Assembly: GCF_004570845.1 (NCBI RefSeq)
Contig: NZ_SPQZ01000005.1
Coordinates: 1 to 64,000, forward strand
Direction: 5' to 3'
Length of the DNA: 64,000 nucleotides
Origin: Orlajensenia leifsoniae
GTDB taxonomy: Bacteria > Actinomycetota > Actinomycetes > Actinomycetales > Microbacteriaceae
How positions within the stretch are numbered: position 1 is the first letter of the stretch; each line of letters opens with the position of its first letter. This document shows, in pieces, positions 47,901 through 55,176 of the stretch. The notes beneath the pieces are model-generated. The model did no database searches and was not told where the DNA came from. It saw nothing but the letters and a program-made list of their open reading frames with translations. Both the position numbers and the translations under genes were made by a program.

Positions 47901-48803
47901 GACGACCCGGTGCAGCACGACGGCGGCGAAGCCCACTCCGAGATGGCCGACGACGGCCCAGGCGCCGACGTCCACGACGGCGTTCACTCCGGTGTCTCCG
48001 ACATCCGTTGCCGCATAGCCGAGGAAGGCCGGAACGACGGCCAGGCCCAGGAGACCCGCCCAGAGCCAGGTGCGCAGTCGCACGATCGCGGCCACCACGA
48101 CCATCGTTCCCGACGCGACGAGCAGGCCGAGGGCAGCGAACCACCAGCCGCTCACGTTCTCGGGCGCGAGTTCGGAGAACGACCAGACGTCGAGCGCGAC
48201 GAACACCATGCCGAGGCCGCCGATCGCCTCGGACGAGAACGTGAGGCCGCGCCGGGCCAGCAGCCAGGCTCCCCCGAGGAAGGCCGCAGTGCAGACGGCG
48301 ATGATGACGGTGCGCGCCCCGAAGTCGAGGTCGGGGTTGAGGAAGGTGAACACGATCGCCGCGACGGCGACAAGGCCGGCGCCGGCGACGGCGAGAACCG
48401 ACTGCAGGCTGATCTGGGAGTCGAAGCGGGCTCCGGATGCGGCGACTCGAGGAGGGACGACTCCTGGAACGACGGGGGCCGTGGCCCCGGACGCCACCGG
48501 AGGCGACGCGGCGACGGCGCTCGCGCTGGCGCTGGCGCTGGCGACGGCGCCCATGGCCACAGGCACCGGCGCACGCCCCGCGGCCGGCGCGGGCGCGGCA
48601 TCCGGGATCTCCGCGATCGACGCCGCACGACGCTCGATGGCGAAGGCGGCCTTCTGCGACCAGCTCCAGGCGTTCTGCGCTGCGGCACTGCCGAGGTCGG
48701 CCCCGCAGGACGGGCACACGGCGACGCCGACGACCGAGGCTCCGCATCGCGGGCAGATCGTCGTGTCGAGCAGATATCGTGCGGCGTCGTCGCTCCAGGC
48801 CAT
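44985..48803 (-). CDS. Giant polytopic membrane protein with N-terminal zinc ribbon
   Basis: 1272-residue protein. The N terminus has a zinc ribbon (CPRCGASVVGVAVCPSCGADLG, two C-x2-C pairs, residues about 17-38) and an Ala/Pro/Val-rich cytoplasmic linker. About 1100 residues of nearly continuous hydrophobic helices follow, probably more than 30. This arrangement matches actinobacterial proteins named after the SCO7613 C-terminal domain; no function is known. The ATG at 48803 has TAGGCT seven bases upstream. It lies between rip1 and the thiolase gene and is convergent with the thiolase gene. Confidence 0.85.
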   Translation of the reverse strand: MAWSDDAARYLLDTTICPRCGASVVGVAVCPSCGADLGSAAAQNAWSWSQKAAFAIERRAASIAEIPDAAPAPAAGRAPVPVAMGAVASASASASAVAASPPVASGATAPVVPGVVPPRVAASGARFDSQISLQSVLAVAGAGLVAVAAIVFTFLNPDLDFGARTVIIAVCTAAFLGGAWLLARRGLTFSSEAIGGLGMVFVALDVWSFSELAPENVSGWWFAALGLLVASGTMVVVAAIVRLRTWLWAGLLGLAVVPAFLGYAATDVGDTGVNAVVDVGAWAVVGHLGVGFAAVVLHRVVRRLRARFTSALAADRIALQVLQVLVVFLVVVQAPWVAFVRNATATAEAVGIAAAYAALAALALLSARSGLPRFWSALAGVLSAGALAVLVQAPDLGDGRWWPALVPVAAGLVLVAISVVPTAASVDRTALRTGTLVTTLLFAVPAFAVAVGGAIATVIGGAASDDGDYAVFGRTFFGGYATEQLAAVVGLVAVGVAIWAAARLSPAEPWRILTDPLVAARWIAAVGVVTFPAWSQLQPWARSAEALALAALAGVVLLVVPRVRDSRLALRLPGIVGAHAVLVLAVVLSWPEQRLAVVAGAAAVALTVLLAHTVPVVLRPAHMGVGFAYALVVTGLALDLAGLDTVPVLCLTTTVAALAALAATLTRWLRPGTWYAVLIVTSVPFLVGIAGVLQERSAWTALSTGVTALLAFALTTTRRPGLTVLVRAVAAAVIVPSLAVVVVCLCAAFLPTSGSPVALPIIAVIVAAVLPSTGVIQSALERAGSAPREARAVRLAIEGSALLTGALAVLIALVGVAGLETAFVVLLVIGIGAAATGMWVRRYGWWIAAAAWTGALWCRWAIAGVDVVEPYVLPPALVAALVGTILVARGRRGVPLATTGLASAVVPSLVALAVSGSGVDAAAPWRTLALFGAAAALLVLLALITRPSGEPRTRLAALGLPVAVIAIAAAGAGAVQGMRYGLEFDLLPGISDAALMVTVLGYAVAACLLAATAGRLLVRAGARSRWGYAAASVYLVAGPITAVRDDPFSIWTLWTLAVLLLALVVITAVRAQSHATTLPPVWFLWAVAWCTSVAGWSEREILRVEGFSIPLALGLLLAGIVAMGHGATDAADPASAPPRSTSVLGRLNAWPTGFSGSWRLLGPGLIVLLVPSMMATVTDPTTWRAILVIALALAAILVGARRRLAAPFIIGLVVLPVENVLVFAVQLGRDIQSLPWWITLATAGAVLLVIAVGSERREGSDKGVAARMRDLT

Positions 48804-48816
48804 GCCGGCGAGCCTA
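48804..48816 (-). promoter_or_regulatory. Leaderless promoter of the giant membrane protein gene
   Basis: Minus-strand TAGGCT (48816-48811), seven bases, then ATG at 48803; no SD. Confidence 0.65.
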
Positions 48817-48885
48817 TCGGCGGCGGGTGCCGCGGACCGGTGGCGACACCGCTCCGGTGCACGGACTCGGGGCGAGCCCTGAGGA

Positions 48886-50313
48886 TCAGCCGAAGATGTT
48901 GATGGGCTTGACGATGTCGGCGTAGACCAGCAGCAGGCTCATGCCGCCGAGGATGATGACGACGGCGAAGGTGAGCGGCATCAGCTTGGCGATGTCGACA
49001 GGACCCGGATCGCGGCGCCCGGCCAGCTTCGCGAAGCCGCGACGGATCGCCTCCCAGAGGGCGCCCGCGATGTGACCGCCGTCGAGCGGGAGCAGAGGCA
49101 CCAGGTTGAACACGAAGAGGGCGATGTTGAGCGAGGCGATGAGCCCGATGAGGCTCGCGGCCTTCGACTGGAGGGGGATGGTGTCGATGCTGGCGATCTC
49201 GCCGGCCACCCGGCCGACGCCGACCACGCTGATCGGGCCGTTCGGGTCGCGCTCCCCCGTTCCGAAGGCGGCCTGGGCGATGCCCACCATGCGCTCGGGC
49301 AGGTTGATGATGATGTGGGCGACCCCGGCGATGTTCTCGCCGACGGCGGGCAGCACTGCCGACGCCGGCTGCGGCACCAGCTCGCTGGCCGGACCGATCC
49401 CTACGAAGCCGTAGGTGGCCGTCTCCGGCTTGCCGTCCGCATCGAGAACGTTCTTGCCTGCGTCGTCGTAGACGTAGCGCTCGGCCGGCAGCGGCGTGAC
49501 GGTGAGGGTCTGCTCGGAGCCGTCGCGCTCGACGACGACCACGAGGTCCCGGCCGGAGGACTCGCGGATGACGGCCGTCGACGCGTCCCAGCTGGTGACA
49601 GGCTCGCCGTCGATGGAGACGAGGCGATCGCCGGGCAGGAGGCCGGCGGCTGCGGCGGGAGAGGGAGCATCCGTCGACTCGCAGGTCTGCCGCTCGCTGG
49701 TCGCGGGGAGCACGCAGGCCGAGACGCTGCCGACAGTCGTCGACGCCTGCGCCGTGCCGAAGCCCATGAGCAGGACCGCGAACAGCACGACGGCGATCAC
49801 GAGGTTCATGAACGGGCCGCCGAACATGATGATGATGCGCTTCCACACGGGGAGCAGGTAGAAGGCGCGGTGCTCGTCGCCCTCGGTGATGGTCTCGGCG
49901 CTGGCGGCCCTGGCATCGGCCGCCATGCGTCCGAAGTAGCCGCCCTTCTCCGCCTCACGGGCGTCGATCGAGTCGTCGAGGGCCGAGGTGACAGGCCCGG
50001 AGTCCGTGCGACCCTCCTGCACCAGCGTCTGGAAGAAGCCGGTGCCGCCCTCGCGCACCTTCTCACCCTTGTGCGGCGGGAACATGCCGATCATCGAGAT
50101 GTAGCCGCCGAGCGGGATGGCCTTGAGGCCGTACTCGGTCTCGCCACGGCGCTTCGAGAAGATGGTGGGCCCGAAGCCGATCATGTACTGCGTGACCTTG
50201 ACCCCGAAGAGCTTCGCCGGAACGAGGTGCCCCACCTCGTGCAGTGCGATGGAGACGGCGAGGCCCAGCGCCACGATGACGACGCCGAGGATGAAGGGCA
50301 GCACGGTTTCCAC
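48886..50313 (-). CDS. Site-2 intramembrane metalloprotease, M50 (RseP/Rip1-like)
   Basis: 475-residue M50B zinc protease that cleaves transmembrane substrates such as anti-sigma factors. The zinc site is HEVGH (residues 25-29) in the first helix, and the third ligand is in NLVPLLPLDGGH near the C terminus. A PDZ domain lies between (AAGLLPGDRLVSIDGEPVTSW), with an insertion rich in charged residues around 95-150. The GTG at 50313 has TACTCT six bases upstream. Gene order with dxr and ispG is a conserved actinobacterial feature; here an epimerase gene on the plus strand intervenes. Confidence 0.93.
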   Translation of the reverse strand: METVLPFILGVVIVALGLAVSIALHEVGHLVPAKLFGVKVTQYMIGFGPTIFSKRRGETEYGLKAIPLGGYISMIGMFPPHKGEKVREGGTGFFQTLVQEGRTDSGPVTSALDDSIDAREAEKGGYFGRMAADARAASAETITEGDEHRAFYLLPVWKRIIIMFGGPFMNLVIAVVLFAVLLMGFGTAQASTTVGSVSACVLPATSERQTCESTDAPSPAAAAGLLPGDRLVSIDGEPVTSWDASTAVIRESSGRDLVVVVERDGSEQTLTVTPLPAERYVYDDAGKNVLDADGKPETATYGFVGIGPASELVPQPASAVLPAVGENIAGVAHIIINLPERMVGIAQAAFGTGERDPNGPISVVGVGRVAGEIASIDTIPLQSKAASLIGLIASLNIALFVFNLVPLLPLDGGHIAGALWEAIRRGFAKLAGRRDPGPVDIAKLMPLTFAVVIILGGMSLLLVYADIVKPINIFG

Positions 50314-50325
50314 TCGCTCAGAGTA
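50314..50325 (-). promoter_or_regulatory. Leaderless promoter of the Rip1-like gene
   Basis: Minus-strand TACTCT (50325-50320), six bases, then GTG at 50313; no SD. Confidence 0.6.
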
Positions 50326-50372
50326 GCCGCGCGAAGCTTGGAAGGGGCTGGTGGCCGGCTGGACACCTTCGC

Positions 50373-50384
50373 TACGGTCGACGG
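50373..50384 (+). promoter_or_regulatory. Leaderless promoter of the epimerase-like gene
   Basis: TACGGT (50373-50378), six bases, then ATG at 50385; no SD. The same hexamer and spacing precede the acyltransferase gene at 52471. Confidence 0.65.
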
Positions 50385-51305
50385 ATGCGTCACCTCGTCG
50401 TCGGACACGGACTGATCGGCTCTCTCCTCACGCAGGAACTCGTGGCGAGGGGGGACAGCGTCGTCGTCGCGACCCGCGACGGACGGGCCGTACCCGGAGC
50501 GACGTCGGCCACGGCCGATGCCTCAGATGCCGCGGCCCTCGGTGCCGCAGCCGTGGGCGCCGACACGATCTTCCTGGTGACGAATCCGCCCTACGACCGC
50601 TGGAGGGAGCAGTGGCCGCCGATCTTCGAGGCCGCGATCACGGCGGCAGCGGCATCCGGAGCCGCCCTCGTGGTGATGGGCAACCTCTACTCCTACGGCG
50701 TGCCGTCAGGGCCGATGACCGAGACGTCCCCTGAGACCACGACGGAGACGAAGGGGCTGGTGCGCCGCGACGGCTGGGCCCGGGTGCGCGAGGCCACGGA
50801 GCGCGGCGAGATCCGCGGGGTCGAGGTGCGGGCGAGCGACTACTTCGGGCCCGGTGCCGGGCGCAACGCCCACCTCGGAAGCGATTTCCTCGGCCCTGTG
50901 CTCGCCTCGAAGACGGCGCGCATCATCGGCGATGCCGACGCCGTGCACAGCTGGAGCTTCCTGCCCGACATCGTGGCGACGCTCATCGCGGCAGCGCACC
51001 ACACCGGGCAGTGGGGCCGGGTCTGGCACGTGCCCAGCGGAGAGCCCCGCACGCGCACGGCCATCGTCGCCGAGGTGAACGCCGGCTGGGGCTCGAGCGG
51101 CAGCATCCGGCCGTATCCGACGGCGATGCTCAAGGCCCTCGGGCTGGTCAACGGCGAGATCCGGGAGATCGTGGCGTCGAGCTACCAGTTCCGCACGCCG
51201 TTCGTCATCGACTCCACCGAGACCGAGCGGCTGCTCGGGGTGTCGGCGACGCCGTGGTCGGAGGCGCTGCGCACGACGGTGGAGTCCCTGCGCACGGCCG
51301 GGTGA
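50385..51305 (+). CDS. NAD-dependent epimerase/dehydratase-like protein
   Basis: 306-residue extended-SDR-like Rossmann protein. The dinucleotide motif is GHGLIG (7-12), with a His in the second position. NLYSYGVPSGPMTE resembles the active-site Tyr region of the family, and VHSWSFLPDIVATLIAAA and WHVPSGEPRTR are typical of the substrate half. The substrate is unknown. It is inserted on the opposite strand between rip1 and dxr, which are same-strand neighbours in most Actinobacteria, and has its own leaderless promoter. Confidence 0.85.
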   Translation: MRHLVVGHGLIGSLLTQELVARGDSVVVATRDGRAVPGATSATADASDAAALGAAAVGADTIFLVTNPPYDRWREQWPPIFEAAITAAAASGAALVVMGNLYSYGVPSGPMTETSPETTTETKGLVRRDGWARVREATERGEIRGVEVRASDYFGPGAGRNAHLGSDFLGPVLASKTARIIGDADAVHSWSFLPDIVATLIAAAHHTGQWGRVWHVPSGEPRTRTAIVAEVNAGWGSSGSIRPYPTAMLKALGLVNGEIREIVASSYQFRTPFVIDSTETERLLGVSATPWSEALRTTVESLRTAG

Positions 51306-51320
51306 GTCGGGCCTGCCGGG

Positions 51321-52403
51321 TCAGCCTGCGATGAGCGCGTCGGCCGCGGCGCGGGCGTCGAGCTCGGCCTGTGCCAACGATTCGCGCGTGAGGCTGCCCG
51401 ATTCCGGAGCGTGGGCGTCGACCACCCGCTCCACGGTGTCCACGATGTCGAGGAAGCCGATGCGGCCGGAGTGGAAGGCGTGCACGGCCTGCTCGTTCGC
51501 CGCGTTGAAGACCGCGGGATAGGTGCCGCCGGCGCGCCCCACCCTCTTCGCGAGCGCGACGGCGGGGAAAGCGACCTCGTCGAGCGGGGCGAACGTCCAG
51601 GTGTGAGCCTGGGTCCAGTCCAGCGGGACACCGACTCCGGCGACCCGGTTCGGCCAGTCCAGTCCGAGCGAGATGGGCAGCCGCATGTCGGGCGGCGAGG
51701 CCTGGGCGATGGTCGATCCGTCGACGAACTCGACCATCGAGTGGATGACCGACTGCGGATGCACCGTCACCTCGATGGCGTCGTACGGCACGTCGAACAG
51801 GAGGTGCGCCTCGATCACCTCGAGCCCCTTGTTCACGAGGGTCGCGGAGTTGGTGGTGACGACGAGGCCCATGTCCCACGTGGGGTGGGCGAGGGCGTCG
51901 CGAGGAGAGGCATCCGTCATCTCGGCACGAGAGCGACCGCGGAACGGGCCGCCGGACGCCGTGAGCACGAGGCGGCGCACCTCGTTCGGCGCACCGGCCA
52001 GGAGGGCCTGCGCGATGGCGGAGTGTTCGGAATCGACGGGCACGATCTGCCCCGGAGCCGCGATGGCCTTCACCAGTTCGCCGCCGACGATGAGCGATTC
52101 CTTGTTGGCGAGGGCGAGGGTGCGCCCGGTCTCGAGCGCCGCGAGGGTCGGACCGAGGCCGATGGACCCGGTGATGCCGTTGACGACGACGTCGGCGTCG
52201 ACAGAGCGCACCATCTGCTCGGCCTCGATCTCGCCGAACGCCGTGTGCTCGACGCCGAAGGCCGCGGCCTGTTCTGCGACGCGGGCGCGGTTCGATCCTG
52301 CTGCGAGACCGACCACCTCGAACCTGTCGCGATGGGCGCCGATGACGTCGAGCGCCTGCGTGCCGATGGAGCCCGTCGAGCCGAGGATGATGATCCGCTT
52401 CAC
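51321..52403 (-). CDS. dxr: 1-deoxy-D-xylulose-5-phosphate reductoisomerase (MEP pathway)
   Basis: 360-residue DXR, converting DXP to methylerythritol-4-phosphate with NADPH. Seen: [14 protein letters not shown] for [41 protein letters not shown] with the metal-binding Asp/Glu, [10 protein letters not shown], and the [26 protein letters not shown] stretch. The GTG at 52403 is preferred: it gives the usual family N terminus ([13 protein letters not shown]) and has TAGAGT seven bases upstream. Starts at 52433 and 52439 would add about 10-12 residues. With ispG it supplies the isoprenoid precursor pathway. Confidence 0.95.
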   Translation of the reverse strand: MKRIIILGSTGSIGTQALDVIGAHRDRFEVVGLAAGSNRARVAEQAAAFGVEHTAFGEIEAEQMVRSVDADVVVNGITGSIGLGPTLAALETGRTLALANKESLIVGGELVKAIAAPGQIVPVDSEHSAIAQALLAGAPNEVRRLVLTASGGPFRGRSRAEMTDASPRDALAHPTWDMGLVVTTNSATLVNKGLEVIEAHLLFDVPYDAIEVTVHPQSVIHSMVEFVDGSTIAQASPPDMRLPISLGLDWPNRVAGVGVPLDWTQAHTWTFAPLDEVAFPAVALAKRVGRAGGTYPAVFNAANEQAVHAFHSGRIGFLDIVDTVERVVDAHAPESGSLTRESLAQAELDARAAADALIAG

Positions 52404-52416
52404 CTGCGTCACTCTA
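52404..52416 (-). promoter_or_regulatory. Leaderless promoter of dxr
   Basis: Minus-strand TAGAGT (52416-52411), seven bases, then GTG at 52403. Confidence 0.6.
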
Positions 52417-52458
52417 CGCGGCCCTCCGTGCATGCTCACCGGCGCATGTAGTTCGGAC

Positions 52459-52470
52459 TACGGTGAACGG
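52459..52470 (+). promoter_or_regulatory. Leaderless promoter of the acyltransferase gene
   Basis: TACGGT (52459-52464), six bases, then ATG at 52471; no SD. Confidence 0.65.
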
Positions 52471-53226
52471 ATGGCCGACGAGGACACGACGACACCGCAG
52501 CCGATCCGTCGGCCGGGCTTCGTGTACGCACTCTGCAAGGCGCTGCTCTGGCCGATCGTGTGGCTCTACTTCCGTCCGCGGGTCAGCGGGCGCGCCAACG
52601 TGCCGCGCACCGGCCCGGTTATCTTCGCCAGCAACCATCTGTCGTTCATCGACAGCATCGCCATCCCGAGCGTCGCACCGAGGCGCCTGCAGTTCATGGC
52701 CAAGTCCACCTACTTCGAGGGCACCGGCATCGGCGGCGCGATCACGCGCTGGTGGTTCACCTCCATCGGCGTGGTGCCCGTCGAACGCGGAGCCGGAGCC
52801 GCCGGGCAGGAATCCCTCGAGATCGGCACCCGCATCCTCGAGAGCGGTGGGGCTTTCGCGCTCTACCCGGAGGGCACCCGCTCCCTCGACGGCAGGCTGT
52901 ACAAGGGGCGCACCGGCGTCGCGTTCCTCGCCCTCACGACAGGGGCGACCGTCGTTCCCGTCGGCCTGCTCGGCACCGACAAGATCCAGCCCGTCGGGAC
53001 GAAGTTCCCGCGTCCGCACCGCTTCACCGTGGCCTTCGGGGAACCGCTCGACCTGAGCGTGCACGGCAATCCCGATTCCGGACGGGCCCGGCGCCACGCG
53101 ACCGACGAGATCATGGCGGCCATCCACTCCCTGAGCGGTCAGGAACTGGCGAACGCCTACAACGAGTCGCCGCAGCACGGCGTCGCGAAGCTCGTCGACC
53201 GCGTGCTCCCCCGCGAGCGTCGCTGA
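52471..53226 (+). CDS. 1-acyl-sn-glycerol-3-phosphate acyltransferase (PlsC family)
   Basis: 251-residue membrane-associated acyltransferase making phosphatidate from lysophosphatidate. The catalytic H-x4-D is in SNHLSFIDSI, and the glycerol-phosphate-binding motif is YPEGTRS. An N-terminal hydrophobic segment (YALCKALLWPIVWLYF) should sit in the membrane. The ATG at 52471 has TACGGT six bases upstream; longer frames run back through dxr. It is divergent from dxr and followed by a secreted protein gene with a separate leaderless promoter. Confidence 0.92.
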   Translation: MADEDTTTPQPIRRPGFVYALCKALLWPIVWLYFRPRVSGRANVPRTGPVIFASNHLSFIDSIAIPSVAPRRLQFMAKSTYFEGTGIGGAITRWWFTSIGVVPVERGAGAAGQESLEIGTRILESGGAFALYPEGTRSLDGRLYKGRTGVAFLALTTGATVVPVGLLGTDKIQPVGTKFPRPHRFTVAFGEPLDLSVHGNPDSGRARRHATDEIMAAIHSLSGQELANAYNESPQHGVAKLVDRVLPRERR

Positions 53227-53248
53227 GGCATCCGTCAGGCGTCGCCGT

Positions 53249-53260
53249 TAGGGTCGAACG
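53249..53260 (+). promoter_or_regulatory. Leaderless promoter of the secreted protein gene
   Basis: TAGGGT (53249-53254), six bases, then GTG at 53261; no SD. Confidence 0.65.
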
Positions 53261-54268
53261 GTGACCAGCCCGACCCGCCCCCTCCTGCGCCGCATCTGCG
53301 CGGCCGTGGCCGCCGTCGTCCTGGCGGGTGTCGTGATCGCGGGCTCCCCCGCCCCCGACGCTCGGGCCGGCGGGTTCACCGCCGCCGGCGCCGTGTCCGG
53401 GCTCGGGGCGTCGACGCTCGCGGCTGTGCAGTCGCATCCGTTCTACGCCGCGGCCGTGGGGGCCGAGCAGACCGACGGAGACGACTTCGATCCCGGGCTG
53501 ATCATCAGCGACTACAACTTCTTCAACAGTGCCGCCATGACCGAGGAGCAGGTGCAGGACTTCCTCGACTCCGCGCCGTGCAAGCCGCGCGACGAGTCGC
53601 CGTGCCTGCGCGACTTCAGCCAGGACACCACGTTCCAGGCCGCCGTCGAGCGCGGCCACTGCGACGCCTACCTGCCCGGGAAGGACGAGTCGGCCGCACG
53701 CATCATCACGAAGGTGGCTGCAGCCTGCGGCGTCAGCCCGCGCGTGCTGCTCGTGCTCCTGCAGAAGGAGCAGTCGCTGGTCACCCGGCCGAACGCCTCG
53801 GGTTATCTGCGGGCGACGGGGTACGGATGCCCCGACACGGCCGACTGCGACCAGAAGTACTTCGGCTTCTTCAACCAGGTCTACAACGCGGCCTGGCAGT
53901 TCCGGCAGTACACGCAGCATCCCGATCGCGCCTACAGGATCGGGGCCGTGCCGGTCGGCTTCAACCCCGATGCCGCATGCGGGTCGACCGTGGTGAAGGT
54001 CGCCAACCAGGCGACGGCGAACCTCTACAACTACACGCCGTACCAGCCGAACAAGGCCGCCCTGGCGGACCTGAAGGGCGAGGGCGACGACTGCTCGACC
54101 CACGGCAACCTGAACTTCTGGCTGCTGTACTCGAAGTGGTTCGGTTCCCCCGACACCGAGCCGTATCCGACGATCTTCGGACCGTGCGCGAACCTCGTCG
54201 GCGGGCAGCCCTGCGACGCGCCGCGCTGGGTGCTCGACGACGTGGAGGATCAGCGGCTGCTCGGATAG
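53261..54268 (+). CDS. Secreted protein with lysozyme-like core
   Basis: 335-residue exported protein. The signal peptide (residues 1 to about 36) has a typical cleavage site after ARA. The mature protein matches an actinobacterial secreted family with FDPGLIISDYNFFNSAAMTEEQVQDFL, RIITKVAAACGVSPRVLLVLLQKEQSLV and GYGCPDTADCDQKYFGFFNQVYNAAWQF. The LLQKEQ segment resembles the catalytic-Glu helix of lysozyme/transglycosylase folds. Eight or more Cys suggest disulfides. It probably acts on or near the cell wall. Annotations such as haemagglutinin for relatives are not functionally informative. Confidence 0.82.
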   Translation: MTSPTRPLLRRICAAVAAVVLAGVVIAGSPAPDARAGGFTAAGAVSGLGASTLAAVQSHPFYAAAVGAEQTDGDDFDPGLIISDYNFFNSAAMTEEQVQDFLDSAPCKPRDESPCLRDFSQDTTFQAAVERGHCDAYLPGKDESAARIITKVAAACGVSPRVLLVLLQKEQSLVTRPNASGYLRATGYGCPDTADCDQKYFGFFNQVYNAAWQFRQYTQHPDRAYRIGAVPVGFNPDAACGSTVVKVANQATANLYNYTPYQPNKAALADLKGEGDDCSTHGNLNFWLLYSKWFGSPDTEPYPTIFGPCANLVGGQPCDAPRWVLDDVEDQRLLG

Positions 54269-54299
54269 GTCGTCCGAGGGTGACCTCAGCGGGTCTTCA

Positions 54300-54803
54300 T
54301 CAGCGGGGCGGCCCCGGGTTGTTGGCCCGGTACGTGCGCACCTTGGCCCGGTTCCCGCACACTCCCATGTCGCACCAGGTGCGCGAGCCGTTGCGGGACC
54401 TGTCGTAGAACGCCCAGGCGCAATCGTGCGCGTAGCAGAGCTTCACGCGCCGCAGCCGTCCCTCGATGCCGAGAGTGAGCGCGCTGGCCAGCACCGCTTC
54501 AGCCACCGTCGACGGCGTGAGCGTCACCGACCGAGCCGTGATGGCGACGCGTACGGGCAGGTCGGGGAGCTCGGCCTCCTCCCCGCTGGCCAGCGCACGC
54601 AGGGCGTTGCGCACGGCGAGCACCTGCTCGAGTCCGCCGGGGACGAACCCGCGTGCCGTGGCCCAGGTCGCCAACTCCCCCTCGGACGCGAGGGTGTCGG
54701 TCAGTTCCTCCACATCGAGGGTGTTGAGGAAGTCCACGAGGAGGTCCTCGTGCGCCGTCGCGCCGGAACCGTCACTCGTCAGCACATTCCCGCCATCCGT
54801 CAT
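54300..54803 (-). CDS. CGNR zinc-finger (ABATE-domain) putative regulator
   Basis: 167-residue protein with the C-terminal CGNR zinc finger: LCYAHDCAWAFYDRSRNGSRTWCDMGVCGNRAKVRTYR, two Cys pairs around a basic linker. The N-terminal half resembles the ABATE stress-associated domain (DFLNTLDVEELTD near the start, LRALASG later). Such proteins are presumed transcriptional regulators. The ATG at 54803 has TACAGT six bases upstream. A long inverted repeat covers that promoter, so it may regulate itself and the divergent small gene. Confidence 0.85.
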   Translation of the reverse strand: MTDGGNVLTSDGSGATAHEDLLVDFLNTLDVEELTDTLASEGELATWATARGFVPGGLEQVLAVRNALRALASGEEAELPDLPVRVAITARSVTLTPSTVAEAVLASALTLGIEGRLRRVKLCYAHDCAWAFYDRSRNGSRTWCDMGVCGNRAKVRTYRANNPGPPR

Positions 54804-54870
54804 ATAACCACTGTACATCGAATAGTGGTTACGGTACCGTGTAACTACCAATCAGGAATAGCTGGTTATC
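54804..54870. promoter_or_regulatory. CGNR-gene promoter and clustered TAACCA half-sites
   Basis: Minus-strand -10 TACAGT (54815-54810) lies six bases before ATG 54803. An 8-bp inverted repeat TAACCACT / AGTGGTTA (54805-54812 and 54824-54831) overlaps it. A palindrome ACGGTACCGT (54831-54840) and a further GGTTAT half-site near 54864-54869 follow. They are probable binding sites for the adjacent regulator. Confidence 0.55.
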
Positions 54871-54915
54871 AGACCGAACCGACTCAGGGTCGGATACAGC
54901 AATGGAGCACTGATC

Positions 54916-55176
54916 ATGAATCCCCTCACCCTTTGGGCCACTCGCGACGTGCGCGTGCTCGACCACAGCAGCGACGACGAGAACCTGCGTCACCAGCAGG
55001 TGAACGAGGCGGCCGAACTGGAACCCCTCGAGCGCGACGGCCGGTGGGCCGCCGCCATCCACCGCTGGGCCATGCAGGACGAGGCTGCCGCCCTCGCCGA
55101 TCAGGCCGATGCCGCCCACGAGGTCACTCGGGCACGGCACTCCTCTCAGCTGCGGGCGCGCGTCTCCGGCTCGTGA
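54916..55176 (+). CDS. Small protein, unknown function
   Basis: 86-residue, mostly helical, charged protein (Asp/Glu/Arg/His/Ala-rich) with a centre reading EAAELEPLERDGRWAAAIHRWAMQDEAAALADQADAAHE. No family is recognised. The ATG at 54916 has GGAG eight bases upstream. It is divergent from the CGNR gene and may be controlled by the operator cluster between them. Its last 31 bases overlap the end of the convergent OsmC gene. The SD and codon pattern support it, but it could still be spurious. Confidence 0.6.
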   Translation: MNPLTLWATRDVRVLDHSSDDENLRHQQVNEAAELEPLERDGRWAAAIHRWAMQDEAAALADQADAAHEVTRARHSSQLRARVSGS

